NCBI GenBank assembly: GCA_009923345.1
Contig: RFTR01000066.1
Location: forward strand, 1-9,391
DNA from: Betaproteobacteria bacterium
Lineage (GTDB): Bacteria; Pseudomonadota; Gammaproteobacteria; Burkholderiales; Burkholderiaceae_C
Direction of reading: 5' to 3'
Length of the DNA: 9,391 bases
Of the stretch, positions 1-7,920 are shown one piece after another. Each line of letters starts with the position of its first letter. Within the stretch, counting starts at the first letter, position 1. A program made the position numbers and the translations under genes. The notes beneath the pieces are model-generated. The model was not told where the DNA came from and did not search any database. It worked only from the letters and a program-made list of their open reading frames with translations.

Positions 1-1473
1 AGGGGCAACGTGGCCTACCACCATGCCCCATGTGCCACCTGAGAAACGTCCGTCGGTGATCAAGCCCACGCTTTCGCCCAAGCCAGCTCCGATCAAGGCG
101 CCAGTGGGGGCCAGCATTTCAGGCATTCCTGGGCCGCCTTTGGGGCCGAGGTAACGCAAGACCATGACATCGCCGGCTTTGATCTTGCCATCCAGGATAG
201 CTTTAAGCGCGGATTGCTCGTCGTCAAACACGCGGGCTGGGCCCGTGATAACGGGGTTTTTCAAGCCGGTGATTTTGGCGACCGAGCCTTCGGGAGAAAG
301 GTTGCCTTTGAGAATCGCCAAATGGCCTTGCTCGTACATGGGTTTGTCGATAGTGCGGATAACGTCTTGGTCAGCGCGTGGCGTATCGGGAATATCTGCC
401 AAGTTTTCGGCCACGGTTTTGCCAGTGATGGTCATGCAGTCGCCATGCAACAAGCCCGCTTTAAGCAAAATCTTCATGACTTGTGGAATGCCGCCAGCGC
501 GGTGTAAGTCGACAGCTAGATATTTACCGCTAGGTTTGAGGTCGCAAATGACCGGGACTTTTTTGCGCATACGCTCAAAGTCGTCAATTGTCCAATCCAC
601 TTGGGCGGCATGCGCAATGGCCAAATAGTGGAGGACGGCGTTGGTGGAACCGCCAGTCGCCATGATGACGGCAACAGCGTTTTCCAAAGATTTTTTGGTG
701 ACGATGTCGCGTGGCTTGATGTCTTTCTTAATGGCCTCGATCAACACCTTGGCCGAAGCCTTGGCCGAGTTTTGAGTCTCGTCGTGTGGGTTGGCCATGG
801 TGGAAGAGAAGGGCAGAGACATACCCAAGGCCTCAAACGAGGACGACATGGTGTTGGCGGTGTACATGCCACCGCAAGAACCCGTGCCTGGTATCGCGCG
901 CATTTCAATCTCGCGTAAATCTGCGTCGCTCAATTTGCCAGCTGAGTTTTCGCCCACTGCCTCGAACACACTGACGATGTTGAGGTCTTTGCCTTTGTAG
1001 GAGCCCGGAAGAATGGTGCCTCCGTAGACATAAATCGCGGGAACATTCGCACGCAAGATGCCCATCATGCCGCCCGGCATGTTTTTGTCGCATCCGCCAA
1101 CGACCAAAACGCCGTCCATCCATTGGCCTTGCACGCAGGTCTCGATACAGTCAGAAATCACTTCGCGGCTGATCAAGGAATACTTCATGCCCTCGGTGCC
1201 CATTGCCATTCCATCGGAAATAGTGGGTGTGCCGAAAATTTGGGCATTACCGCCAGCTTCCTCAATGCCCTCCACGGCAGCATCGGCTAGTTTTTGTAAG
1301 CCGCTGTTACATGGTGTGATGGTGCTGTGCCCGTTGGCCACGCCGACCATAGGTTTGACGAAGTCACCCTCTTGGTAGCCCATGGCGTAATACATCGAAC
1401 GGTTGGGCGCCCGGGATTTGCCTTCGGTAATGTTGGCGGAGCGGCGGTTGATTTTGATAGGTGAAGTGGCCAT
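1..1473 (-). CDS. ilvD: Dihydroxy-acid dehydratase (3' end cut by window edge)
   Basis: This enzyme dehydrates 2,3-dihydroxy-isovalerate and 2,3-dihydroxy-3-methylvalerate to the 2-keto acids, the penultimate step of valine and isoleucine synthesis, in the cytoplasm. I read the frame codon by codon from the ATG at 1473-1471 to base 1: 491 codons with no stop. Three cysteines typical of Fe-S cluster binding in the family are present: C55 (TPCNSG), C128 (GGCDKNMPGG) and C200 (TGSCGGMYTA). K130 directly follows C128-D129 and matches the metal-binding lysine. The late motif DGRFSGG (474-480) carries the expected catalytic serine S478. Family members of this type run to roughly 560 residues, so about 70 C-terminal residues lie off the left edge. 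No good Shine-Dalgarno is seen before the start, which is chosen because it matches the usual N-terminus. It is divergent from lgt. The identification is very secure. Confidence 0.97.
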   Translation of the reverse strand, partial: MATSPIKINRRSANITEGKSRAPNRSMYYAMGYQEGDFVKPMVGVANGHSTITPCNSGLQKLADAAVEGIEEAGGNAQIFGTPTISDGMAMGTEGMKYSLISREVISDCIETCVQGQWMDGVLVVGGCDKNMPGGMMGILRANVPAIYVYGGTILPGSYKGKDLNIVSVFEAVGENSAGKLSDADLREIEMRAIPGTGSCGGMYTANTMSSSFEALGMSLPFSSTMANPHDETQNSAKASAKVLIEAIKKDIKPRDIVTKKSLENAVAVIMATGGSTNAVLHYLAIAHAAQVDWTIDDFERMRKKVPVICDLKPSGKYLAVDLHRAGGIPQVMKILLKAGLLHGDCMTITGKTVAENLADIPDTPRADQDVIRTIDKPMYEQGHLAILKGNLSPEGSVAKITGLKNPVITGPARVFDDEQSALKAILDGKIKAGDVMVLRYLGPKGGPGMPEMLAPTGALIGAGLGESVGLITDGRFSGGTWGMVVGHVAP

Positions 1474-1573
1474 GGTGGAGTGCTCAATCGAACAAAAACG
1501 CTTAGTTTATCCCCCTGAGTAGCCTCTTTGTGGGGCGGAGTCGCCTACGCAAACCTCGCGCACAATGGCGAAT
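1474..1573. promoter_or_regulatory. Divergent ilvD-lgt intergenic region
   Basis: This roughly 100-base gap separates the divergent ilvD and lgt genes and must hold, or lie next to, the promoters for both unless transcription starts elsewhere. I looked for sigma70-like -35/-10 pairs on both strands and found only partial matches, such as a GATAAA on the minus strand without a convincing -35. There is no clear leader-peptide, attenuator or riboswitch structure. Neither flanking start has a strong Shine-Dalgarno. The promoter function is inferred from gene orientation only. Confidence 0.4.
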
Positions 1574-2407
1574 ATGCTGATGCACCCCCAATTTGACCCT
1601 GTCGCCTTGCAACTCGGGCCCGTTGCCATCCACTGGTATGGCATTACTTATTTAGTAGCGTTTGCCTTATTCCTTTTCCTAGCCAAACGCCGGTTGCAAC
1701 ATCAGCCTTATGCCGAATGGGTGGCACAAGGTAAATGGGCTGTCCAAGACGTGGATGACTTGTTGACCTTTGGGGTTATAGGTGTGGTTTTAGGCGGGCG
1801 CGTCGGTTATTGCCTGTTCTACAAACTGTCCTATTACGCCGATCACCCCATCGAGGTGTTTTATGTGTGGCAAGGCGGCATGAGCTTTCACGGCGGTATG
1901 TTGGGCGTGATTGCGGCAATGGCGCTGTTCGCTTGGCAACGCAAACGCCCGTGGTTAGCCGTGACCGATTTCATTGCGCCTTGCGTACCAACGGGATTGG
2001 CCGCGGGCAGAGTGGGTAACTTCATCAACGGCGAGTTATGGGGTAGAGCAGCAGACCCTGACCTACCTTGGGCGATGGCGTTTCCTCAAACTGGATCGCT
2101 ACTTGCACGACATCCTTCACAGGTGTACCAATTTTTGGGTGAAGGCTTGTTGTTGTTCGCAGTGATGTGGCTTTATGCCCGAAAACCTAGGCAAGTGGGC
2201 GCAGTGTCTGGCGTATTTTTGATGGGCTACGGCCTGATGCGATTCATGGCCGAATACTTTCGAGAACCAGACGCCCATTTGGGATTGCTGGCGCTGGGTT
2301 GGAGCATGGGCCAGTGGTTGTGCGTTCCCATGGTGGCGGTAGGTGCTTGGATGTGGGCATCGGTTGTGTTACAAAACGATGAAACGCCCACAACTCCATA
2401 CGCATGA
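1574..2407 (+). CDS. lgt: Prolipoprotein diacylglyceryl transferase
   Basis: Lgt transfers a diacylglyceryl group from phosphatidylglycerol to the lipobox cysteine of prolipoproteins, the first step of bacterial lipoprotein maturation, in the inner membrane. From the chosen start (277 residues) the protein begins MLMHPQFDP and enters a hydrophobic first segment after HWYGITY. SFHGG contains the conserved histidine, about H106. The family signature GRVGNFINGELWGR spans about 145-158. A C-terminal YGLMRFMAEYFREPD block (219-233) carries the conserved arginines. Several hydrophobic stretches fit a polytopic membrane protein of normal length. An in-frame ATG at 1565 would add three residues; 1574 is preferred because it matches the usual N-terminus, but neither start has a clear ribosome site. 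The stop overlaps the next start (ATGA), suggesting translational coupling. Confidence 0.96.
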   Translation: MLMHPQFDPVALQLGPVAIHWYGITYLVAFALFLFLAKRRLQHQPYAEWVAQGKWAVQDVDDLLTFGVIGVVLGGRVGYCLFYKLSYYADHPIEVFYVWQGGMSFHGGMLGVIAAMALFAWQRKRPWLAVTDFIAPCVPTGLAAGRVGNFINGELWGRAADPDLPWAMAFPQTGSLLARHPSQVYQFLGEGLLLFAVMWLYARKPRQVGAVSGVFLMGYGLMRFMAEYFREPDAHLGLLALGWSMGQWLCVPMVAVGAWMWASVVLQNDETPTTPYA

Positions 2408-3840
2408 ACGCAACCAACTGGCTCAGTACCAAACTCAATTTGTTGCGTAACTCTGCGCCGGCAAGCGTACCTCCAGAAGAGGTTGCCCGATCTACGCGCG
2501 AACGTTTAGACGCCACTGTACGCAAGCAAAAAGAAGCCCTTTCGCCCCGTTCCTTGCGTCGTACGCTGCTGCTATTGCAGTCAGTGGTCGACCCAAAGGT
2601 GAGCGAGGTCGAAGGCGGACGTCGCGCCAAAGCGCTAGCAGATTGGTACACAAAAGCTCAGACCAGTGAGCGACAAGATCTGTGGCTACTCATTAGCGAG
2701 CAATTTGGCCCTGACCCCACAAAAGTGCGCGCAGCGAGGGACGAATACGATGCCGCCCTTGGCACCGTCGACGAAGGCGCGGCAGAGATTCGGCTGCGAC
2801 GTGCCTTGGTGTCGCCCCGTACCCGTTTGTTGCAACGCTTTGCCGCCTATCCGGGCGGCATGCGGTTTTTGGTGGACTTGCGCGCGGAGATGCTGCCGCA
2901 AGTCAAAAGCAATAAACGACTGCTGGCGCTAGATGCTGAACTAGAAAACCTGTTTTCTACCTGGTTTGACGTAGCCTTTTTGGAGTTGCGCACTATCAGT
3001 TGGGACTCTCCCGCTTCTCTGATTGAAAAGCTCATCAAGTACGAAGCCGTGCACGATATTCGCAGCTGGGCGGATCTCAAGAACCGCTTAGATAGCGACC
3101 GACGTTGCTATGGGTTTTTTCACCCGAGTTTGCCCAACGAGCCGCTGATATTTGTGGAAGTCGCATTGCTCGACGAGATCGCCGACAACATCATGCCCTT
3201 GTTAGACGAGACCGCTGCCAATGCAGATTTACATAAGGCCTCCGTCGCAATTTTTTATTCCATCAGCACCACACAAACTGGATTACGAGGTGTCAGTTTT
3301 GGTGACTCTCTGATCAAACGGGTGGTGGAGACTCTGCGTTCTGAATTCCCCAAGCTCAAAACTTTTGCGACCTTGTCCCCAATTCCAGGATTCAGAAATT
3401 GGTTGTCTAAAAATTTAGAATCACTGCTTGAAAAGTTGTCTGACAAAGAGCTTTCGCAGCTAGGACGTGCCTTGAGTTTTGAGCCACCGTCTTCTATCCA
3501 TGTGCTTGCAGCTTTGGAGCAGCCAGAGGTCTTGGCTAGCCTTTCAAACAAATCGCCTGTGCGCGAATTTTTGACCCGATGTGCTGCTCAGTATCTGGGA
3601 CGCGCCAAAGAGGGCGAGATGGTGTTGGACACTGTGGCGCGGTTCCATTTGGGCAATGGCGCAAGGATTGAACGCATTAATTTCTATGCGGACCCCTCTG
3701 CCAAAGGTCTCAGACAATCTCACGGAATGATGGTCAATTATTTGTACGATCTCAAGCGCATCGACAAACACCGTAAACAGTTAGAGTCTGGAGATGTTCC
3801 CGCCTCTAGCCAGGTGGAAGATTTGTATTTCAGTCACTAA
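2404..3840 (+). CDS. Malonyl-CoA decarboxylase (MatA/MCD family)
   Basis: The enzyme converts malonyl-CoA to acetyl-CoA and CO2. The 478-residue protein has an N-terminal charged, helix-rich half, as in MCDs where it serves oligomerisation, and a C-terminal half matching the GNAT-like catalytic domain. Diagnostic motifs are FATLSPIPGF with S325 and FHLGNGA with H415, equivalent to the serine and histidine assigned to catalysis in the human enzyme, followed by INFYADPSAKGL and SHGMMVNYLYDL near the end. Length is normal for bacterial MCD. There is no signal peptide, so it should be cytoplasmic. The ATG at 2404 overlaps the lgt stop by four bases with no obvious Shine-Dalgarno, so translation probably depends on lgt. 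A Bug binding protein and a malonyl-CoA synthetase follow, which supports a malonate-degrading role. The rhizobial name for this function is matA; other taxa use mcd or mlycd. Confidence 0.93.
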   Translation: MNATNWLSTKLNLLRNSAPASVPPEEVARSTRERLDATVRKQKEALSPRSLRRTLLLLQSVVDPKVSEVEGGRRAKALADWYTKAQTSERQDLWLLISEQFGPDPTKVRAARDEYDAALGTVDEGAAEIRLRRALVSPRTRLLQRFAAYPGGMRFLVDLRAEMLPQVKSNKRLLALDAELENLFSTWFDVAFLELRTISWDSPASLIEKLIKYEAVHDIRSWADLKNRLDSDRRCYGFFHPSLPNEPLIFVEVALLDEIADNIMPLLDETAANADLHKASVAIFYSISTTQTGLRGVSFGDSLIKRVVETLRSEFPKLKTFATLSPIPGFRNWLSKNLESLLEKLSDKELSQLGRALSFEPPSSIHVLAALEQPEVLASLSNKSPVREFLTRCAAQYLGRAKEGEMVLDTVARFHLGNGARIERINFYADPSAKGLRQSHGMMVNYLYDLKRIDKHRKQLESGDVPASSQVEDLYFSH

Positions 3841-3855
3841 TCGCATCAAATTAAA

Positions 3856-3861
3856 AAGGAG
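3856..3861 (+). promoter_or_regulatory. Strong Shine-Dalgarno of the Bug-family gene
   Basis: AAGGAG lies eight bases before the ATG at 3870, in an A-rich context. It is the clearest ribosome site on the plus strand of this window and fixes the start of the binding protein. Its strength contrasts with the weak or absent sites before lgt, the decarboxylase and matB. This fits high production of a periplasmic binding protein relative to its enzyme neighbours. Confidence 0.8.
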
Positions 3862-3869
3862 ACATTGCT

Positions 3870-4859
3870 ATGAACAATACTTTTACGCAAAACCGACGCC
3901 AATGGCTTGGGCTTTCTGCTGCAACACTAGCCACTTTGGGGTTCGATCTCCATGCTGAACCCGGTTGGCCCACTAAACCCGTGAGCCTTGTTGTGCCATT
4001 TCCTGCGGGAGGCGGCACAGACACGTTTGCTAGGCCTTTGTCTGCACAGTTTTCCAAACTCACCGGCAAGACTATGGTGATCGATAACCGGGGAGGGGCT
4101 GGTGGTAACTTAGGTGCTGGCGTTGCAGCGAAAGCTGTACCTGATGGCTATACCTTGTTTATGGGTGCTGTACATCACTCCATTGCGCCGTCCATGTACC
4201 CCAAGCTTGATTACGACCTCGAGCGTGATTTCATTCCGCTGGCCATAGTCGCAAGCGTTCCGCACGTTTTGGTGGTCAATCCTAAAAACATGCCTGGTGA
4301 CTACAAAGCATTTATGGAGCAAGTCAAAACCAAGCCCGGACGTTTTAACTACGGATCTGCTGGTGGTGGTACTTCGCACCATTTGGCGGGCGAACTCTTC
4401 AAGCTTCAAACTAAAACATTTATCACGCACATTCCGTATCGTGGCGCAGGGCCTGCACTGCAAGACCTGATCGCCGGAAATGTAGACATGATGTTTGACG
4501 GTCTTGGATCTTCTGCCCAGCACATCAAAGGTGGAAGAATCAAGGCTTTGATGGTGTCCGGTAGCAAACGCAGCCCAGCTTTTCCAGATGTTCCTTGCGC
4601 TGCAGAATTAGGTTTTACCGACTACAACGTTACAACTTGGTATGGTCTATGGGCTCCAAAAGGAACACCTGCAGATGTTCAAGCCCGTGTCATTGAAGAA
4701 GTGCGTAAAGCCGCCGCAACCGACGAGATAAAAACCGGTTGGGCCAATAGTGGTGCTGAGTTCCCCAATTTGACGGGCCCGCAGTTTGGCGCATTTGTGA
4801 ATAGCGAAATTAAAAAATGGGCGGTAGTGGTCAAAGCCTCAGGCGCCAAATTAGATTAG
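3870..4859 (+). CDS. Bug/TctC-family periplasmic solute-binding protein
   Basis: This is a tripartite tricarboxylate transporter-type binding protein (Bug family), 329 residues, the usual length. The N-terminus has an export signal: arginines at 9-10 in NRRQWLG, a hydrophobic stretch, and a likely cleavage after LHA (about residue 29). The twin arginine and following W-L resemble a Tat signal, but Sec export is also possible. The mature protein opens with the family hallmark VPFPAGGGTD (about 42-51), whose loop and aspartate contact ligand carboxylate or amide groups in characterised Bug proteins. DNRGGAGGNLG and a PDGYTL motif follow. Gene position between malonyl-CoA decarboxylase and malonyl-CoA synthetase suggests malonate or a related acid as ligand; this is inference. 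No TctA/TctB membrane partners are in view. Bug genes are highly duplicated in Burkholderiales, so the ligand cannot be read from sequence. Confidence 0.93.
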   Translation: MNNTFTQNRRQWLGLSAATLATLGFDLHAEPGWPTKPVSLVVPFPAGGGTDTFARPLSAQFSKLTGKTMVIDNRGGAGGNLGAGVAAKAVPDGYTLFMGAVHHSIAPSMYPKLDYDLERDFIPLAIVASVPHVLVVNPKNMPGDYKAFMEQVKTKPGRFNYGSAGGGTSHHLAGELFKLQTKTFITHIPYRGAGPALQDLIAGNVDMMFDGLGSSAQHIKGGRIKALMVSGSKRSPAFPDVPCAAELGFTDYNVTTWYGLWAPKGTPADVQARVIEEVRKAAATDEIKTGWANSGAEFPNLTGPQFGAFVNSEIKKWAVVVKASGAKLD

Positions 4860-4883
4860 AAGTTTTTTATTTAGTGTGAGCTG

Positions 4884-6428
4884 ATGAACCACAACCTGTA
4901 TGCGGCGTTGCGCGCCCAATTTTCCAGTCATTTAGACTCCACGGCCGTTGAAACTGATGAGGGATTGCATTACAGCTGGCGCGATCTAGAGCGCGCGAGC
5001 GCGATGTTGGCTAACTTGTTGGAAGGCCTGAATATTCCTCAAGGCGCACGCATTGCCGTTCAGGTTGAGAAATCGGTCGAAGCCATGATGCTTTACTTGG
5101 CGACATTGCGGGCTGGTTATGTTTTTCTGCCGCTCAACACGGCTTACCAAAGTGCAGAAATTCAATACTTCATTGAAAACGCTGAGCCTGCCGTGGTGGT
5201 GTGTAGTGGCGCAAACTTTGGATGGGTCAGCAAAATTGCCTTCAAGGCTGGAACGCAATATGTGTTCACCTTGAACGACAACAGAACCGGCAGCTTGTTA
5301 GACCGTGCCGTGCACTGCTCAGACAAACACACGGTAGTGCAAAACGCTGCAGACGACATGGCTGCCATTTTGTATACCAGTGGAACAACCGGGCGTAGCA
5401 AAGGTGCCATGTTGTCGCATGGCAATTTGCTCAGCAACGCCCAAACGCTTAAAACCTACTGGGGCTGGCGCGCTGGTGATGTGTTGATCCACGCTTTACC
5501 CATCTTCCACGTGCATGGTTTGTTTGTAGCTATTCACGGCGCATTGCTAAATGGCAGCAAGATGATTTGGATGTCAAAGTTTGACCCAAAGTTCGTCATC
5601 CAAAAAATGCCAGAGGCCACCGTGTTTATGGGTGTGCCTACTTTGTATGTGCGTATGTTGGCGGAGCCCGAGTTGACGAAACAACAAGCTTCGCACATGC
5701 GATTGTTTGTTGCAGGCTCTGCACCGTTGTTAATCGAAACCTTCAAAGAATGGCAAGACCGAACTGGACACACCATCTTGGAGCGTTACGGCATGAGTGA
5801 AACCGTCATGCTTACATCGAATCCCTACGCGGCAGATGCGCGTTATCCAGGTCAAAGTGAACGCAGAGGTGGGACCGTGGGATTTCCACTACCAGGGGTG
5901 CAGTTGCGTGTGCACAGCGACGATGGCGCCGAATTGCCGGTTGGTGAAATTGGAGGCATTCAAGTCAAAGGCCCGAATGTTTTCTCAGGTTACTGGCGTA
6001 TGCCTGAAAAGACTAAAGAAGAATTCACAGCGGATGGGTTTTTCAAAACAGGAGACGTCGGCAAAATCGATGAACGTGGGTATGTGGTGATTGTTGGCCG
6101 CAGCAAAGACTTGATCATCAGTGGTGGTTACAACGTGTATCCAGCTGAAATTGAAGGCTATATCAACGACATGGCTGGGGTTGCCGAAAGCGCGTTGGTG
6201 GGTGTTCCGCATCCGGATTTTGGTGAAGTAGGGGTGGCAGTGGTAATCGCCAAACCTGGTGCCACAGTTTCTGGAGACGCTGTGATTGCTACTTTGAAGT
6301 CGCAGTTGGCTAACTTCAAAATCCCGAAGAAGTGTTTTGTGGTGGACGCTTTGCCGCGTAATACTATGGGTAAGGTTCAGAAGAATTTATTGCGCGATCA
6401 ATATAAGTTGCTTTTCTGTCCCCCTTAG
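4884..6428 (+). CDS. matB: Malonyl-CoA synthetase (MatB-type acyl-CoA ligase)
   Basis: This cytoplasmic enzyme of the ANL superfamily activates malonate with ATP to malonyl-AMP, then forms malonyl-CoA. The 514-residue protein shows the expected motifs: the phosphate-binding loop YTSGTTGRSKG (164-174), GVPTLYVRML with R257 where MatB proteins place an arginine near the dicarboxylate pocket, YGMSET (302-307), a TGDVG aspartate motif, the hinge GRSKDLIISGGYNVYP ending near 420, and the C-terminal catalytic lysine K497 in MGKVQK. Length is close to known MatB proteins (about 500-510). The malonate assignment rests on overall MatB likeness and on the decarboxylase two genes upstream; another short-chain dicarboxylate or acyl ligase is the alternative. 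The gene starts 24 bases after the binding-protein stop, with only a weak GTGAG-like ribosome site, and ends 28 bases from the convergent cyanophycin synthetase. Confidence 0.9.
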   Translation: MNHNLYAALRAQFSSHLDSTAVETDEGLHYSWRDLERASAMLANLLEGLNIPQGARIAVQVEKSVEAMMLYLATLRAGYVFLPLNTAYQSAEIQYFIENAEPAVVVCSGANFGWVSKIAFKAGTQYVFTLNDNRTGSLLDRAVHCSDKHTVVQNAADDMAAILYTSGTTGRSKGAMLSHGNLLSNAQTLKTYWGWRAGDVLIHALPIFHVHGLFVAIHGALLNGSKMIWMSKFDPKFVIQKMPEATVFMGVPTLYVRMLAEPELTKQQASHMRLFVAGSAPLLIETFKEWQDRTGHTILERYGMSETVMLTSNPYAADARYPGQSERRGGTVGFPLPGVQLRVHSDDGAELPVGEIGGIQVKGPNVFSGYWRMPEKTKEEFTADGFFKTGDVGKIDERGYVVIVGRSKDLIISGGYNVYPAEIEGYINDMAGVAESALVGVPHPDFGEVGVAVVIAKPGATVSGDAVIATLKSQLANFKIPKKCFVVDALPRNTMGKVQKNLLRDQYKLLFCPP

Positions 6429-6456
6429 CTTCGCTCTCGCGCAACGAGAAAAGAAA

Positions 6457-7920
6457 CTAATTAGCCGCCTCAACCCGGTGCGTAATATGCGCCAAAGCTT
6501 CTTCCACTTGGTCAATCAAAATCAAGCAAAGATCCCCTTGATGTAGACGTTCCATCGCCTTGTCGATCGCCAAAAACTCACCATAAATTTCGTCCACTTG
6601 ACGCGTACGCTTGGCACCTTCTAAACCTTGGCGTAAAAGTTTGAGCACCTCACCATCTACACGCCCACGTTGGCAGGCGTCTTGGTAGAGCACAACTTCG
6701 TCGAAGGCGTCTCCGATGATGCGTGTTTGTTCACGGATATCGTCATCGCGTCTGTCGCCTGCACCGCTGATGACGACGCTGCGTCTTTGTGCGGGTAGAT
6801 TGGAGACCGCTTGCACCAGGGCTTTGATGGCATCTGGGTTGTGACCGTAGTCGGCAATGACGGTGGCACCTTTGTAGTCGAACACATTGAAACGTCCAGG
6901 AACGCCTTGGCTGTCACTGATGAAACTTGCGAGTCCTTTGCAAATGGTTTCCCAAGGGATTTGGATAGCCCAAGCCGCTGCGATGGATGCCATGGCGTTT
7001 TCGATTTGGAAGGCGATAGCGCCGCTTCGTGTGACTGGCACTTCAGACAGAGGGATGCGAACAGAGTGCGGGCCTTGCATCGCAACGATATGGTCATCTT
7101 CCACAAATAGCACGCGCTTACCTTGTGCCCGATGTGTGGCGATGATGGGGTGGTGTGTATCAAGACCAAAGAAGATCACTTCGCCAGCGCAGTTGGCTGC
7201 CATGCGCGCAACAAGGGGGTCTGTGGCGTTGAGCACGGCCGTTCCTGATGCCGCAACGTTTTGCACGATGACGCGTTTGAGTACGGCTAAATCTTCTACT
7301 GTTGAGATGTAGTTCAAACCCAGGTGGTCGCCCATGCCAATGTTGGTGACGACGGCTACATGGCAACGGTCAAAAGCCAGACCTTCGCGCAACATGCCGC
7401 CGCGCGCAGTCTCTAAAACGGCCGCATCTACATCGGGGTGTGCGAGAACATTGCGCGCGCTTCGTGGGCCGCTGCAGTCGCCGCTATCGGTTTGTCGGCC
7501 GTTGACGTAAACACCGTCGGTGTTAGTCATGCCAACACGCAGTCCGTGGGTGCGAAGCAAATGCGAGGTGAGACGAACGGTAGTTGTTTTTCCGTTGGTG
7601 CCTGTGACTGCAATCACAGGCACGCGTCCATCGTCGCCATTTGGAAACATCGTCGCAATGACGGCTTCACCCACGTCACGGCCTTTGCCATAGGATGGGC
7701 TGAGGTGCATGCGCAAGCCTGGGGCTGCATTCACTTCTACAACGCCACCGCTTTGTTCTTCCATGGGATGCAGAACCGATTCGCACACCACGTCAACGCC
7801 GCAAATATCGAGGCCTACCATTTGGGCTGCGGCAATGGCGCGCGCCGCGACTTCTGGATGCACGTCGTCTGTGACGTCTGTTGCAGTACCTCCTGTGGAG
7901 AGGTTGGCGTTGTTGCGCAA
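6457..7920 (-). CDS. cphA: Cyanophycin synthetase, C-terminal fragment
   Basis: This 487-codon frame holds the end of the ATP-grasp domain and a complete Mur-ligase-like domain. It opens at LRNNANLSTGGTATDVTDD, has the metal-binding VEVNAAPGLRMH (E62, N64 counted from the TTG at 7920), then the Mur P-loop AVTGTNGKTTT (about 104-114, bases 7611-7579), a VVTNIGMGDHLG stretch, AFQIENAMASIAAAW, ADYGHNPDAI and the C-terminal lobe ending HRVEAAN. The TTG is only the first possible initiator after the frame change. No ribosome site precedes it, and the conserved reading continues upstream of it through CGC GTC ATC (R-V-I). I therefore regard it as the tail of a broken gene rather than an independent gene. 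Confidence 0.7.
   Translation of the reverse strand: MRNNANLSTGGTATDVTDDVHPEVAARAIAAAQMVGLDICGVDVVCESVLHPMEEQSGGVVEVNAAPGLRMHLSPSYGKGRDVGEAVIATMFPNGDDGRVPVIAVTGTNGKTTTVRLTSHLLRTHGLRVGMTNTDGVYVNGRQTDSGDCSGPRSARNVLAHPDVDAAVLETARGGMLREGLAFDRCHVAVVTNIGMGDHLGLNYISTVEDLAVLKRVIVQNVAASGTAVLNATDPLVARMAANCAGEVIFFGLDTHHPIIATHRAQGKRVLFVEDDHIVAMQGPHSVRIPLSEVPVTRSGAIAFQIENAMASIAAAWAIQIPWETICKGLASFISDSQGVPGRFNVFDYKGATVIADYGHNPDAIKALVQAVSNLPAQRRSVVISGAGDRRDDDIREQTRIIGDAFDEVVLYQDACQRGRVDGEVLKLLRQGLEGAKRTRQVDEIYGEFLAIDKAMERLHQGDLCLILIDQVEEALAHITHRVEAAN

Noticed and set aside
164..628. 154-codon plus-strand open frame in the first 1.5 kb
   Set aside because: It is antisense to ilvD, whose 491 codons are intact and carry all catalytic residues. 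Nothing recognisable is encoded.
1474..1573. Leader attenuator or riboswitch controlling ilvD
   Set aside because: The gap is short, holds no open leader peptide rich in Val/Ile/Leu codons and no convincing stem plus T-run.
4980..5005. GCGCGA repeats near the start of matB
   Set aside because: These are codons for arginine/alanine-rich sequence (RDLERASAM) in a normal part of the enzyme, with no regular period or spacing suggesting a functional repeat.
6435..6449. Small inverted repeat TCTCG-CGCAA-CGAGA between the convergent matB and cphA stops, as a possible shared terminator
   Set aside because: The stem is only five base pairs and no T-run follows it on either strand in the right place. 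It could be a weak bidirectional element, but the sequence does not support calling a terminator.
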